A stretch of 64,000 nucleotides of DNA from Desmodesmus armatus (taxonomy: Eukaryota; Chlorophyta; Chlorophyceae; Sphaeropleales; Scenedesmaceae), in assembly GCA_007449985.2 (NCBI GenBank), contig VIIQ02000001.1, positions 1,111,501-1,175,500 of the forward strand. The letters are read 5' to 3'. This document shows positions 12,001-22,883 of the stretch, piece after piece (positions within the stretch are counted from its first letter, which is position 1; each line of letters begins with the position of its first letter). The position numbers and the translations under genes were made by a program. Below the pieces are notes generated by a model that was not told where the DNA came from, ran no database searches, and worked only from the letters and a program-made list of their open reading frames with translations.

Positions 12001-15000
12001 CAATGGCAGGCCCAGCAGCACCAGCAGCAGCACAGCCAGTCGCCACAGCAGCTTGAGCAACTTTCACAGCCTATGCCGGCACCACAGCAGCAGCAGCAGC
12101 CCCAGCTGCCAACATCAGCGCCGAAGCAGCTGGAGCACCTCCAACAGCCGCCGCCGCAGCAGCAGCAGCAGCAGCAGCAGAAATTGTGCACGGTTGGGCC
12201 TGTCAGTGTGGGCAGTGCCTTGACCAGCAGCAGCGTGTTGTGTGGTGGAGCCACCCTCACAGCCTCTGATGTGGCAGTGCTCCTTCAGGACAGGCTGCCT
12301 GGCTTGATCAGCAGGGCAGATGTGCCTGAGGCACTACTGGCTGCTGCACCAAGTCAACTGGAGCTGCTGCAGGCCTGGCAGGTAGGTGGGATGGGTGTGG
12401 CCTTGGGTTTGAGCTGGGTACTGTCAGTATCTGCAGAAACAGCTGGTAGGTTTACAAGCAAGTGTGTCAGGCTTGACATTGACTGGGCGTCATCAAGGCA
12501 GCGTTGCCTAGTGCCGATTGGTAGTGGCATGCGACTTACGGCCGCCTGTGCTCGATTCAGGCCCTGATTAGTGACAGCCAGCAGCATCCGCGCATGCTGC
12601 AAATTTAATCCCTTCAGCGCATGCCAACTGCAAGGCTGGTTGCCAACTGGCTTTTTGGGTCTGAGTGCTGCTGCTGCTGATGATGATGTCCTCTGCAGGT
12701 GATGCAGCAGCAGCTTGGGGCGGCTGTTGATGCTGCTAAGACATCAAACCAGGCAGTGCCGCTGGTGGTTGTGGGTGGAGGTGCGGGGCTGTGTGGCGAC
12801 ACACTGCCTGGCGTGAGCAGGTGAGAGGACCTGTGCCTGACTGTATGAAGTTACACGCACCATGGCTTCTGCACTCCCAGTTCTTCATGCTGTCGTGATT
12901 GGCAGTGCGTAGGAGCATGTGTCGGTTGTGGCGTTTTGCCTGGGCTGGTCTTGGATCTGGTTCCCTCCCAGCACAGTGCATGTTCTGCACTCAGCCTTGA
13001 TAGGGCTGACTGCTGTACTGCCAAAATAAATTTCCTGACATCATCATATCACAGCATACCTTCAACATGTGTACCAAATCAACTGTTCACTTTTGAGCCA
13101 CATGACATGACCATGTTTTCTGGATGCACATCCTGTCTGCTGCAGTGCAGATCACAATCCTTTGATTCCAAGCAGTTGATATGATTCGGTTTGAGCCATA
13201 TGCATTGGCAGTTCTTGAAATCTGTCACCAGCAGGCAATCATTGTTGCACCTCTTGCTGCTGCCGTCATGCAGGATCATCACCCCAGAACATGCCGAGGT
13301 CGCCAACGCCGTGGGCGCAGCAACACCATCAGTCGCCGGAGTCATGGACACACTCCTCCCTGCAGCAGCCGGCACAGAGCGGCAAGCACAGATCCAAGCA
13401 GCAGTCCAACAGGCTGTAGCAGCAGCTGTAGCAGCAGGTGCTGCACCCGGCAGTGTGGAAGTTGTGGAGCAGGAGGAAGTGGCTGTCAGTTACGGCCCCT
13501 CTGGGTCTGTTCTGCTGCATGTCAAGGCAGTTGGGGAGGTCCAGCTGCGCTCCGCAGTTCAGCGGGAGCACCAGCAAGCTGATGCAAAGCACACAGCTCC
13601 TGCGGTTGCAGCAGGACCAACGCAGCATGCTGGAGTGTCGGCCGTTGGTAAGGCTGCCTTGGCTGTGTCTGGGGCTGCTGTGTCAGCGGGCACATCCAAC
13701 AGCATAGGTGCTGCAGCAGGTCCCGCACTTGCAGGTGGTGGCGTAGCATCAGCCGTACTTGCAGGCCCTGGCAGCCTTCAGGCTCAGCAGTAAGCCAGTG
13801 CAGCTGCAGGACACGTCCCGTCAGCCGCCAGTGAGCAAATTACACTACAGCAGCTGCCGTTGGATGCAATCCATACTGCATCAGACAGCTTGACCACCCC
13901 ACAGCACACTCAGGCTCAGCTACAAAGCTACATCCCTTTCATCAATGCCCAAGGGCTTTGGGAGCTGTCAGAGCTCGACTTGGATGCAATTGCTGTAGGG
14001 GCGCAGATTCTGGGCGCGGGAGGTGGGGGCTCAGCACGCCTCAACCGCCTGAAGCTGCAGCATGCCATAGCACAGTGTGCTGCCACAGCAGCTCCCAGTG
14101 CAGCTGCTGAAGCTCAGGGTGCAGGTGCAGCAGCTTCGTATGAGATATGCAGGAGCAAGCCATGTGTGCTGAGCTTAGCAAGCCTGCAGGACGATGCCAT
14201 GCTGTGCGATGTTGGTGGCATGGGTGCGCCTACAGTCAGCGCAGAGAAGCTAGACAGTCACGAGTGTGCAGCAGCGGTTCGGGGGCTTCAGAGCTTCCTG
14301 CAGACTCCCTTGACAGCACTGCTGTGTGCTGAGGTGGGGGCGGGAATGCCCTGGAGCCTTTTGCTGTTGGCATGGAGCTGGGTTTGCCTGTTGTGGATGC
14401 GGATCTCATGGGTAGGGCCTTTCCTGAGTTGCAGATGAGCACAGCAGCCATTGCGGGAGTCAGCTTGACCCCTGCAGCAATCGCAGATGACAAGGGTAAT
14501 GTGCTGGTCATGACGTCAGCAGCCTCGGCAAACTGGGCTGAGAAGGTGTTTAGAGCTGCGTGTACAGAGATGGGGTGCTCGGTGGGCCTGGCATCGTCTC
14601 CCATGAGTGGCAGGCGCGCAAAGGAGGTGAGTTCGAACTTATCATTCATGTCAAGCTGCTGAATTGCTGCACAACTGCTCTGCACAATTGCCAGCCCCAA
14701 GGTGACCTTTGAATGTGTGTGTCGCTGCTGGTTGGCCGCTGTTGTCGTGTTACCTGACAAATTAAAAACAGCCATGCACAATCATACCCCTTGGAACAGT
14801 TGTCACGGTCCTCTCCAGGTGTGTCATCTGATGTGCTGGTGTTGTGCCTGGCTGCTCTGTTCTGTTCTGTGCTGTGCCGTGTTGTACTGTGCTGACAGGT
14901 GGTGGTCCCAGGCTCTCTGAGCCTTGCATGGAGCCTCGGCCTGGAAGTCCTGCAGGCACAGGCAGTCAAGGCAGACCCGGTTGCTGCTGTGCTGCAGCTG

Positions 15001-15471
15001 TACCAAGGCCAGGGCAGGCAGCTGCTGCAAGGGAAGATGGTCGACGTCCAACGGAAGACTGATCAGGGTTTTGTGCGTGGCAGGATTCAAATCAGCCCAT
15101 CGGCAGCCTGGCAAGGCACTGCTGCAGCTGCCGCACCTGCTGCTGGCGCCGCCGCCAGTGGTGTGTCTGGGGACGTGGTGATAGCGTTTCAGAACGAGAA
15201 CCTCATAGCAAAGGCAGCGAATGGTCGTGTGCTGGGGTGCGTACCTGACCTGATTTGTGTGTTGGACAGCAGCACGGGCGCTGCAGTAGCAACAGAGGAG
15301 GTGCGGTATGGCTTGCTTGTCAGTGTGGTGGTGCTGCCTGCACACCCGCTGTTGCGCACGCCTGCTGCTCTTCAGGTGGTGGGACCTGCTGCATTTGGCT
15401 ACAAGGGTGTGGAATATACCCCAGTGGGGGAGTATCCTTGCACACCCACTGTGCATGCTCTTTATGCCTGA
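9089..15471 (+). CDS. Hydantoinase A/oxoprolinase-DUF917 fusion protein
   Basis: About 1116 aa in 11 exons: 9089-9118, 9305-9635, 9917-10108, 10529-10623, 11154-11238, 11427-11655, 11943-12381, 12699-12820, 13274-13789, 13889-14626, 14899-15471. All junctions are GT-AG and phase-consistent. Exon 1 gives MPLRIGVDVG, which joins GTATDAVLLEG: the N-terminal nucleotide-binding loop of the hydantoinase/oxoprolinase (ASKHA) fold. A second loop, VMDIGGTTTDTAAVV, is in exon 6, with LSHQVSGRLGLLERE (exon 4) and SIGLGGGSIVS (exon 7). A Gln-rich insert interrupts the enzyme at about 12010-12180. From exon 10 the protein becomes DUF917 (GAGGGGSA, GLPVVDADLMGRAFPELQM, VPDLICVLD). Family knowledge: ATP-dependent opening of cyclic amides such as 5-oxoproline or hydantoins; substrate unknown here. 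Oddities: the open frame reaches TAA at 13791, avoided by a 99-nt in-phase intron (13790-13888), and a one-base frameshift at the G-run 14336-14340. A TGTAA signal follows the stop at 15597-15601. Confidence 0.9.
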
Positions 15472-16463
15472 GAATGCGCAATCAAGCATGTATGACAAGT
15501 CCCAGGCGTGGTTGTCATGTTGGTGTTGCAGCTCAGCTTGAGTCATTCTTGGTGTAAGTGGTAGCATGCAGAGTGGTGCACACATACACGCCTATCTGTA
15601 AACTTGCAGGCTCAAGCTGCGCTTGTTGTGGTGAAGCTTAGCGCCCTGCAGTAAGCACTGCACTAACCAGGCTGGGACTGCACAAAGGTGATCTCCCAAT
15701 CATGTGTGAAGACGGCACGTGGTGTTGAATGTCCCTTACGCATGCGGCTAACTGGCACACCGCATGATGTACTGCCTATCATTGCTGCATTCAAAAGCAA
15801 CAAGTAGCTGTGGTTGACTGTAAGTGCGCCCAACTTGCTGCCAACGCAAGCCACCGCACAGGTGGCAGTGCTGCACACCCAGACATGTCGCTCAAAAGAT
15901 ACAACAAGACTCTGGTGTCTTTGAGAGCTTCCCAAACACCAATGCAGCAGCTGAGTCATCTCTGGCTCAGCATGGCACAGCACAGCAGCATGGCACGCAT
16001 CTTGCTCCAGCGCTGTGAGCCTCAAACTGTCGACTGTTTCAAACCAAATGTCGCAAACAGTACACTGCCGTTGTGATCCGATGTAGCCTGCAGTTTCAAC
16101 CGACCGTGATGACGACAGTGCCGATGACGACAGCGCGTTGGGAAGCAGATGGCAAGCAGCATACGACTAGTCATGGCTGTTACAACCTTTGATACCCTGA
16201 CCCACGCACTTGGGACCCCACAATCTGCAGTAGCAAAGCCTTCAACTAATCCCAGTGACAAACACAACAAATGGCATAATCAGCCACACAGCTGCTTCCA
16301 AAACGAAACAAATCATGTTCGTGGTGCATATAAATCAACCCATCACTTGCAACCAGGACATTCGTCCAGCTCGCCTGTTCTGTCCTCTCTGACCAGCCTG
16401 CTCTTGCCCAACAGCCAAGTTCCACATCTCACCTTCCCTACCAGTCCCTCCCAGTTTTCAAGC
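15472..16463. other. Intergenic region upstream of HSP20 copy 1
   Basis: Holds the 3' flank of the hydantoinase gene (TGTAA at 15597-15601) and the HSP20 promoter. No coding signal was seen; the short ORFs overlap on both strands and lack recognisable domains. Confidence 0.6.
16329..16334 (+). promoter_or_regulatory. TATA box of HSP20 copy 1
   Basis: TATAAA about 130 bp upstream of the HSP20 start codon, in the context gcatataaatcaacc. The equivalent position in copy 2 is a long TA microsatellite. No clear heat-shock element (alternating GAA/TTC at two-base spacing) could be found by eye. Confidence 0.55.
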
Positions 16464-16800
16464 ATGGCAGTCTCAGTCATGGCACGCTGCGGCCCTGGCC
16501 TGGGTGTTCCTTTTTCTTCTCGTCGTGTTCGTGCTCAGCCAGGAGTTGGCGCGAGGGCCCCGGTCAGCTTTTTGCGCACCACCAGGCCGAAGCTGTCGCC
16601 CTCCCAGGCCTTCCCTCGTTCTGGTAGCTGCTACAGCAACTACGATGAGGAGGCCATGAAGGTGGGTGGTGCTAGCACTGTCCTGAATCCACCGTCCCCG
16701 GCACCAGGCGGCTGCTGCTGTGTTTTGATGAATGCTTGATCCTGCAAGGTCGTGATGTGCATGCATGCTACATTGCAAGCAAGCATGCATGATGGATGGT

Positions 16801-16838
<38 letters not shown>

Positions 16839-17600
16839 CGATCAACACCAAGCACGTTGTGCATAGAACAACACCATGCATGGCTGGCCATGGCATGCAG
16901 TGATGTGTACTTGTTGACATTACCATGCGTGACACGCATGCAATAGCACATTCCGCAGCAAGTATGCAGTCGCATGCATGCTAATGGTTGCTTTGGCCTT
17001 GTGCAGCTTGGCTGGTGTCGTATTAATCTTCAAACCAAGGTGAATGAAGGAAGTGCTGGAGTTGAATCTTCCGCACCTGCCTCTGTCCACCTCACTCCCT
17101 GCCTGCTCTCGCAGCGCATGATGTCTGAGATGGAGCGCATGTCCAAGCAGTGGAGGGAGACTGGCAAGGTGTCTGGCGGCTTCTTTTGGCCAGGCAGTGG
17201 CTTCAACTACCGTGCAGAAGGCGCAGGCGCACCCTCTGATGCCACAGCACCCAACAGCAGCAGCGCTAACAGCCGCTCCCCCCCCCTGGACGTTATCAGC
17301 ACGGATGGCTTCTACCTTGTGTACGCTGATGTGCCTGGCCTGGCCAAGGCAGACCTGTCCATCAAGCTGAGCAAGGAGCGGGTGCTGACCCTGTTGGGTG
17401 AGCGGCGGCCTCCTGTTGAGGAGGGCTTCACCCAGCAGGAGCGTGCAGCTGGCCCCTTCAGCAGGTTCTGGCCCCTGCCCGAGGATGCTGACAGCGAGGG
17501 TATCAGCGCCAAGGTGTCTGAGGGTGTGCTGACCATCACAGTGCCCAAGAAGCAGCCCGAGCCAGAGGTGGATGATGCACAGGAGATCAGTATCAACTAG
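16464..17600 (+). CDS. Plastid-type small heat-shock protein (HSP20), copy 1
   Basis: 227 aa, two exons: 16464-16661 and 17115-17600. Exon 1 (66 codons) is a Ser/Arg/Ala-rich, acid-poor leader with the look of a plastid transit peptide. Exon 2 opens with RMMSEMERMSKQW, matching the Met-rich amphipathic helix of chloroplast HSP21-type proteins, followed by an alpha-crystallin domain (about residues 122-215; VYADVPGLAKADLSIKL, GVLTITVPKKQ) and a C-terminal I-S-I anchor just before the stop. Expected role: ATP-independent holdase in the chloroplast, forming oligomers through the I-x-I tail. The stop is TAG, followed two codons later by TGA. The intron contains a CAG run (16806-16838). A near-identical inverted paralogue lies at 59351-60434 with the same exon lengths. 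Confidence 0.95.
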
Positions 17601-19951
17601 GCTGTTTGATTATTCTGTGCTGCCGCTCTGTGTTGAAATAGTGGGTGAACATGTGCTCACACTGCTGTTTTGAGTCTGAACCTGCGCCGAGTGGCTGTGA
17701 TGTTCATGTGGAGTTGTGCGTCAAGTGCCAAAAAATATTTAGGAGCTGGCCAAGTCAGCTGGTTGCAGCCCACAACGCAGCACAATTCTGTACCTTCAGT
17801 CAGATACCCATAATTGGGGTACATCTTTGCGTAAACCTGTGATGATTTTGTTGGTCATGTGCAATGTTGTCTTCTGCTGCCTTGGTTGTTTGGTGGTCCC
17901 TGGTCTGACGTTTGTTTGGTTGTTGTTGATCCGACCAACGAGGCTCAGGCTAACGTATGAGTAGCACTGAATGCTTGCTGCACTGCTGTCTTGTTGTCTT
18001 TTCTTTCTGCCATATTGTCACTCATGTTGCTTGCGGGTGGATCTGTGGGCTGTTTGTTGGTCTGATTGTGAGCATTCTGCTTGAAAAACGTTGTCGTACA
18101 CATGTCTGAGTATCTTGTTCTGAATTCAGAGCAAACTGTTGTACACATGTCAGAGCTGGTGGTGTGGTGCTGCCCACTCATTTTGAGTGTGCATTTGCTC
18201 TGAAATGTTGCTCTATATGTCAGGGCTGTAATATTGCCTTCAGAATGTGCATTGAGTGTTGCTCATTGGGGCTAGGATTGCTATGATATATATCAAGGGG
18301 TCTCATTACGAGCATGTTTAGTGCGCTGCGTTGCGGTGTGGATGTTGTATGTCTGTGTAACTGTATGATTGTCCCCATTCCGGACTAGGCGGAGAAGAGA
18401 GTGTGGTAGAGTTGGCGCTGGTGACAGAGACAGAGACCCAGTTCCCCACCACGAGTTGCAGACCCGTAACAAGGCTTGAACAGCTTGTGATTGTTGACCT
18501 TCACAACCAGTCTGCCCCTACTGCCACATGTGACCACAAGCACTACACATATGCTGTGTCACAAAAAGACCTCAGCACACGCTGCAATCTCATCATATGC
18601 TGGTCAACATAGACCCTCAGCACACAGTACAATATGCGATGTTGCGCCATCGTGAGAAGCAGCTGCCAGCGGACAGTATGCCCTGCCAACTGTCAGCTGC
18701 ACCCATCACATGCAATGCACCAAGAACCGCTGTCTCAAACTTATAGCCGACTGCCGTATGTAGCACAGTCCATCCAGTGGCACTACTGTTTTGTCATGCT
18801 GACCTTACAGCATGTGACAGTGGTGCCGTGCACCACTGGTGCACGGCACCACTGTGGAGATGTGGGTGGCACCCACATCTCAAGCAGACAGCTGCAGCTG
18901 ATGCCAGCTGCACAACATGCCGGATCATCTGCCACATGCACTCGTCAGGCTGAAGTCACACTGTGCGATGCAATGCTGTAAACCCTGCCTCAAACAAACA
19001 AGTTACGATCGGCATGGACACATGATCGGCATAGACACATGGACAGACACCATTCATTCAGTGGTTCAATCTGCGGGACAAGCTGTTGTAAGATCAGCAC
19101 AAACATCATCGTGTGGTGATGAGCCATTTGCAGCCCCCAACACCAACTTTGGCACTCAAACACAGATGAAGCAGCACGGCTGGCAGAAAGGCATATGGGC
19201 AGCAACATTCTCAGCGGCTGCTAGGGGACCGCTCTGAGCCAGCCAACCCACCCCAGCTACTGCCTACAGTACTAGCAGTGAACTGCCAGGAGCGCAGGGC
19301 TGGGGAAGGTGTGCAAGGTGCTGTAGTAAAAAGTCACTGTTTGAGGCATACCAGGTTAAGCAGAGTGGTCTGCCACAGCCCAGCTGGCAACCATGCGGCT
19401 GTGTCCAACCTTCCAAGAGGTCACACGTGCACGGTCCGTTTGTGGGACAAACCCAATGCAAGTCAAGCACAACAAGCATGGAAATGCAGAGCAGCAGGGC
19501 CAGCAAACCCCATGGGTGGCCACCCATGTGCATGGGCATAACATCAGTATACTGAACACAAGCAGGCCTAGGCCCCATGGGGCCCCAGGCTGTGGCCACA
19601 GTGTATGCGCTGCGCTCTTTTCCGTGCAGACATACATGTGGCCTGCCAACAACACTCACACACACTGTGTTGTACCGTCCACTGCGACACATCACATGAT
19701 CTGATCGTTCTGTCAGGTTGGGGTGCCATTGCATGCTGATTCGCATGCATACCCATATCAAGCTGTCTTGCGACAAATTAGGAGACAAAGTAACAGGCTG
19801 GCTGCGAAAATTCATGTGGTGCACTGGGCCTCGCCAATAAAATAAACCCCAGCCATCTGCCTAAAAGCTGCGCATTGGGCACACAACATTTCTACTAAGC
19901 ACGCTGAACACCATGCAGCCCACTAGGAGCCACAGGCGGCGGTCAGGCAAG
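17601..19951. other. Intergenic region between HSP20 copy 1 and Sushi/PAN gene A
   Basis: About 2.35 kb between two genes that converge on it. It holds the likely 3' UTRs, a repeated acacatgtc.gag motif (18098 and 18134), and two adjacent perfect hairpins (18817-18881). A minus ORF at 19264-19824 (186 codons) is open but has no recognisable domain and mirrors other chance frames. No RNA gene was recognised. Confidence 0.5.
18817..18881. other. Two adjacent perfect inverted repeats
   Basis: First: 19-bp arms (acagtggtgccgtgcacca at 18817-18835, its exact reverse complement at 18837-18855) around a single C. Second: 11-bp arms gagatgtgggt (18857-18867) and acccacatctc (18871-18881) with a 3-base loop. 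They could form cruciforms or RNA stem-loops. No coding context. Confidence 0.85.
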
Positions 19952-22883
19952 TCAAGGCGATCGCGCAACACAAACACACATTGTCGTGTCCCACTCCTTG
20001 CCTACTGGGCAGCGCACGTTGAACCCAACGGAGCACGGTGCAAGAATCGCTGCCACAGTGCTTGCACGGTAAACCCTGCCTGCAGCCGCTGACTTCAGTA
20101 CGCACGTTTGGTTGCAGCCATTGACGGCTAGATTATTGGGTGCGTACGTGCAGGCCGTGCATGTGGGTGTGTCAGCACACAAGCTGGCACACTGCTCCAA
20201 AGTGCCGCCAAAGTTGCATGCCTCCGCTGAAGGGATATCTGTGCTGGTAGCGAAGTCAGTATTGACGAGGTGGCTGAAGGTAGCGCGCGTTCCTGCAGAC
20301 ATTACACACCGTATAAAATGTTGTCTGAGCCGACAGAGCAGCATATGTGCTTGACAATGATTGCGAGGAATTTCACTTTCGCTCCTATATTTTCAATAAA
20401 TATTTTCACCCAATGTCACATAGTCAGGATGCGCACATATCGCATGTGGCCCAGATTTGCAGTGCAGGCTGCCAGGCCCTGGCCGGGCAAGGCATAAACA
20501 CACTGTACATGAGGTACTGAGAACCAGGCTGCAAGGCTAGGCATGCCTGCACAGGTTCTGCTGCATGGAGGTCTTTACGAGCCGCAGCGCTCCTCACCAC
20601 CAAGGTAGGCTGGCAATGCAGGGCTCACCTGAAACCACGCCAGCCGTGATTCCCACTGTCGAGGTATCGCTCCGTAACGTTGGAACAGGGTTCTTCAGGT
20701 AGCATCCTTGACAGGGTTTACTGGGGTCTGCTATGTAGGCATATGCTGCACAGTTGGTGGAAGTGGCGCAGCCTGCTGCACAGAAGTCTGCAGTCATTGT
20801 GGGGTGGGCTAGCTTGTCTGACAATATCCCAGTGTCGCTTAGGCAGTTGTGGACGGACCGATCATTGCCAGGATAATCTGAGTCAGCCATCTTGGTAGCG
20901 TCGGCCACCACAATCGGCATGATAGCGCTTGTCGACATCATGGTTATGGGGTCATCGGTGTCGTTGTTGGGTACCCAGAGGCCCTGCGATGGGGACTTCT
21001 TCAAAAAGCATGCCCCAGGACATGCTGCGGCACTCATTGGGCGGTATGTAATCGCTTTGCAGAAGGGCGTTGCTGCACACAGCTGCAAACAGGCGGTGAT
21101 ATTGTCCCGTCTGACATCGCAGCCTGATGGGATGTCATCACCAGGCAGACGGGTGTGTGGCAGCATGGTGACAGCAAAGACTGGCGCCGACGCAGTGCCT
21201 GCGCAGGAGCAACACACACAGCAGGTCGTATCAATACCAGTACCTGCATCGGAAATTTCTCCTTTTTCTGTAATTAAATCCGTCAATTCAGCCTTGTCCG
21301 ACTGGTGCAGTCGTGCCACAGCTGGAGCTCCGGAGTCCACCTAAACAGCCATGGCGTCAACATCAGCCTCTCTTGTGCACCTGTGCGGTCCTCGGAGCTT
21401 ACACGGCGTCTTGAAGACCAAATTTTCATCCCATAGACTGGTTTTGACAAGTCAGAAACACCAGATGCGCGCCACTTTGCCGGTTTTAGCCTGTGCGACT
21501 AAGTCGGCCTCAACAGTGGCGCCAGCGCCCGCTCTTCCAGCGTACTATTCCGACTGTCGGCACTCGGCGGTTTCCGCAGGGCTGAAACAACAATGCTGAA
21601 ATTTCCGATGTGCAGGGCTGAAACAACAATGATAGAATACAAGCTATTGCTTGTACATGCATGCACAACATGGCTTCGGCGTCACACTGTCACAGTCAGG
21701 CGGCGGCAGCGGCGGCGGCCTCAAGCCTGTGTTATCGCCGCAAGCGAGGCGAGCAGAGCATGTGCAGAAGTGGCCAGCCCGGGATCATCTCGGGTGACCG
21801 CAACCCATCCCCGGGCATGTCAGGCTGCATGTGGCCCACTGCAAAGCCGAACTATCCCGGGATACTTACAGTTCTGGGTGCATGCTCCTGTAACATTACT
21901 GTAGGTCCCATCTGCCTGGCAGGTGGCAGAAGGTGTGCCAGTGTAGCCGTAATTGCAGGTGGCATTGCACACGCTGCCAGGCAGTGCAGGGCTGGGGCAG
22001 CCAAAGCTGCCATCAGCGGGCGGCGGCGGGTTGCCTGTGCACACTGCAAGCAGCAAAGCAAGCACACGGGGGCAATGGAAGGGATTGCGGCAGGATGTTG
22101 CAAGACTTTCTGAAAGATGTTGTAGGCAGGCGGGCACATAGGCAGGCCTGATAGCAACGCCAACTGCACAAGCAACAAATGTCATGGCTGGGGCTCTGTA
22201 GTGCAGAAAGCCCTGTCAACAACGTGCTCGACTCCCGCAAAACCTACCAATCAGCTCGCATGATCCCATCACAGCACCGTACGTCCCATCTGGCTGGCAG
22301 GTGGCAGATGGCGCTCCCACATACCCAGCATCACAGGTGGCGTTACATACACTGCCAGGGGGTGCAGGGCTGGGGCAGCAGCTGAAGCTGCCATTGCCAG
22401 GGTGCGGCGGGTCGCCTGTGCACACTGCAAGCAGTGGAAACAGGGATGATCCCAATGGCAGTCACACACCAGTGACTACAATGCAATGCAATGGATGGGT
22501 CTTGGACGTCCATGCAAGAAGCCGGCAGGCAAACTGGCTAGGATGACGATAGTGACGATGGTGCCGGTGCGCAACCGGCAGGCATCTGCTCATACCCCAC
22601 TCCCCAACTACACCACCTACCAATCAGCTCGCATGATCCAGTCACATCACTGTAGGTGCCATTTGGCTGGCATGTGGATGATGGCACACCAGCATACCCC
22701 ACATCACAAGTTGCGTTACACACGCTGCCAGGGATTGCCGGGCTGGGGCAGTTGAAGCTGCCGTTGACGGGTTGGGGCGGGTTGTCTCTGCACACTGCGA
22801 GCAACGACAGCATGGGCATGCACACATCTTCAGTCCTCTAGGCTTGCGGGGCTAAGGGTTGACAATCAGAAAACATACCATAG

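Noticed and set aside
19264..19824. 186-codon minus ORF downstream of gene A
   Set aside because: No recognisable domain and no splice or family support; overlaps open frames on the plus strand.
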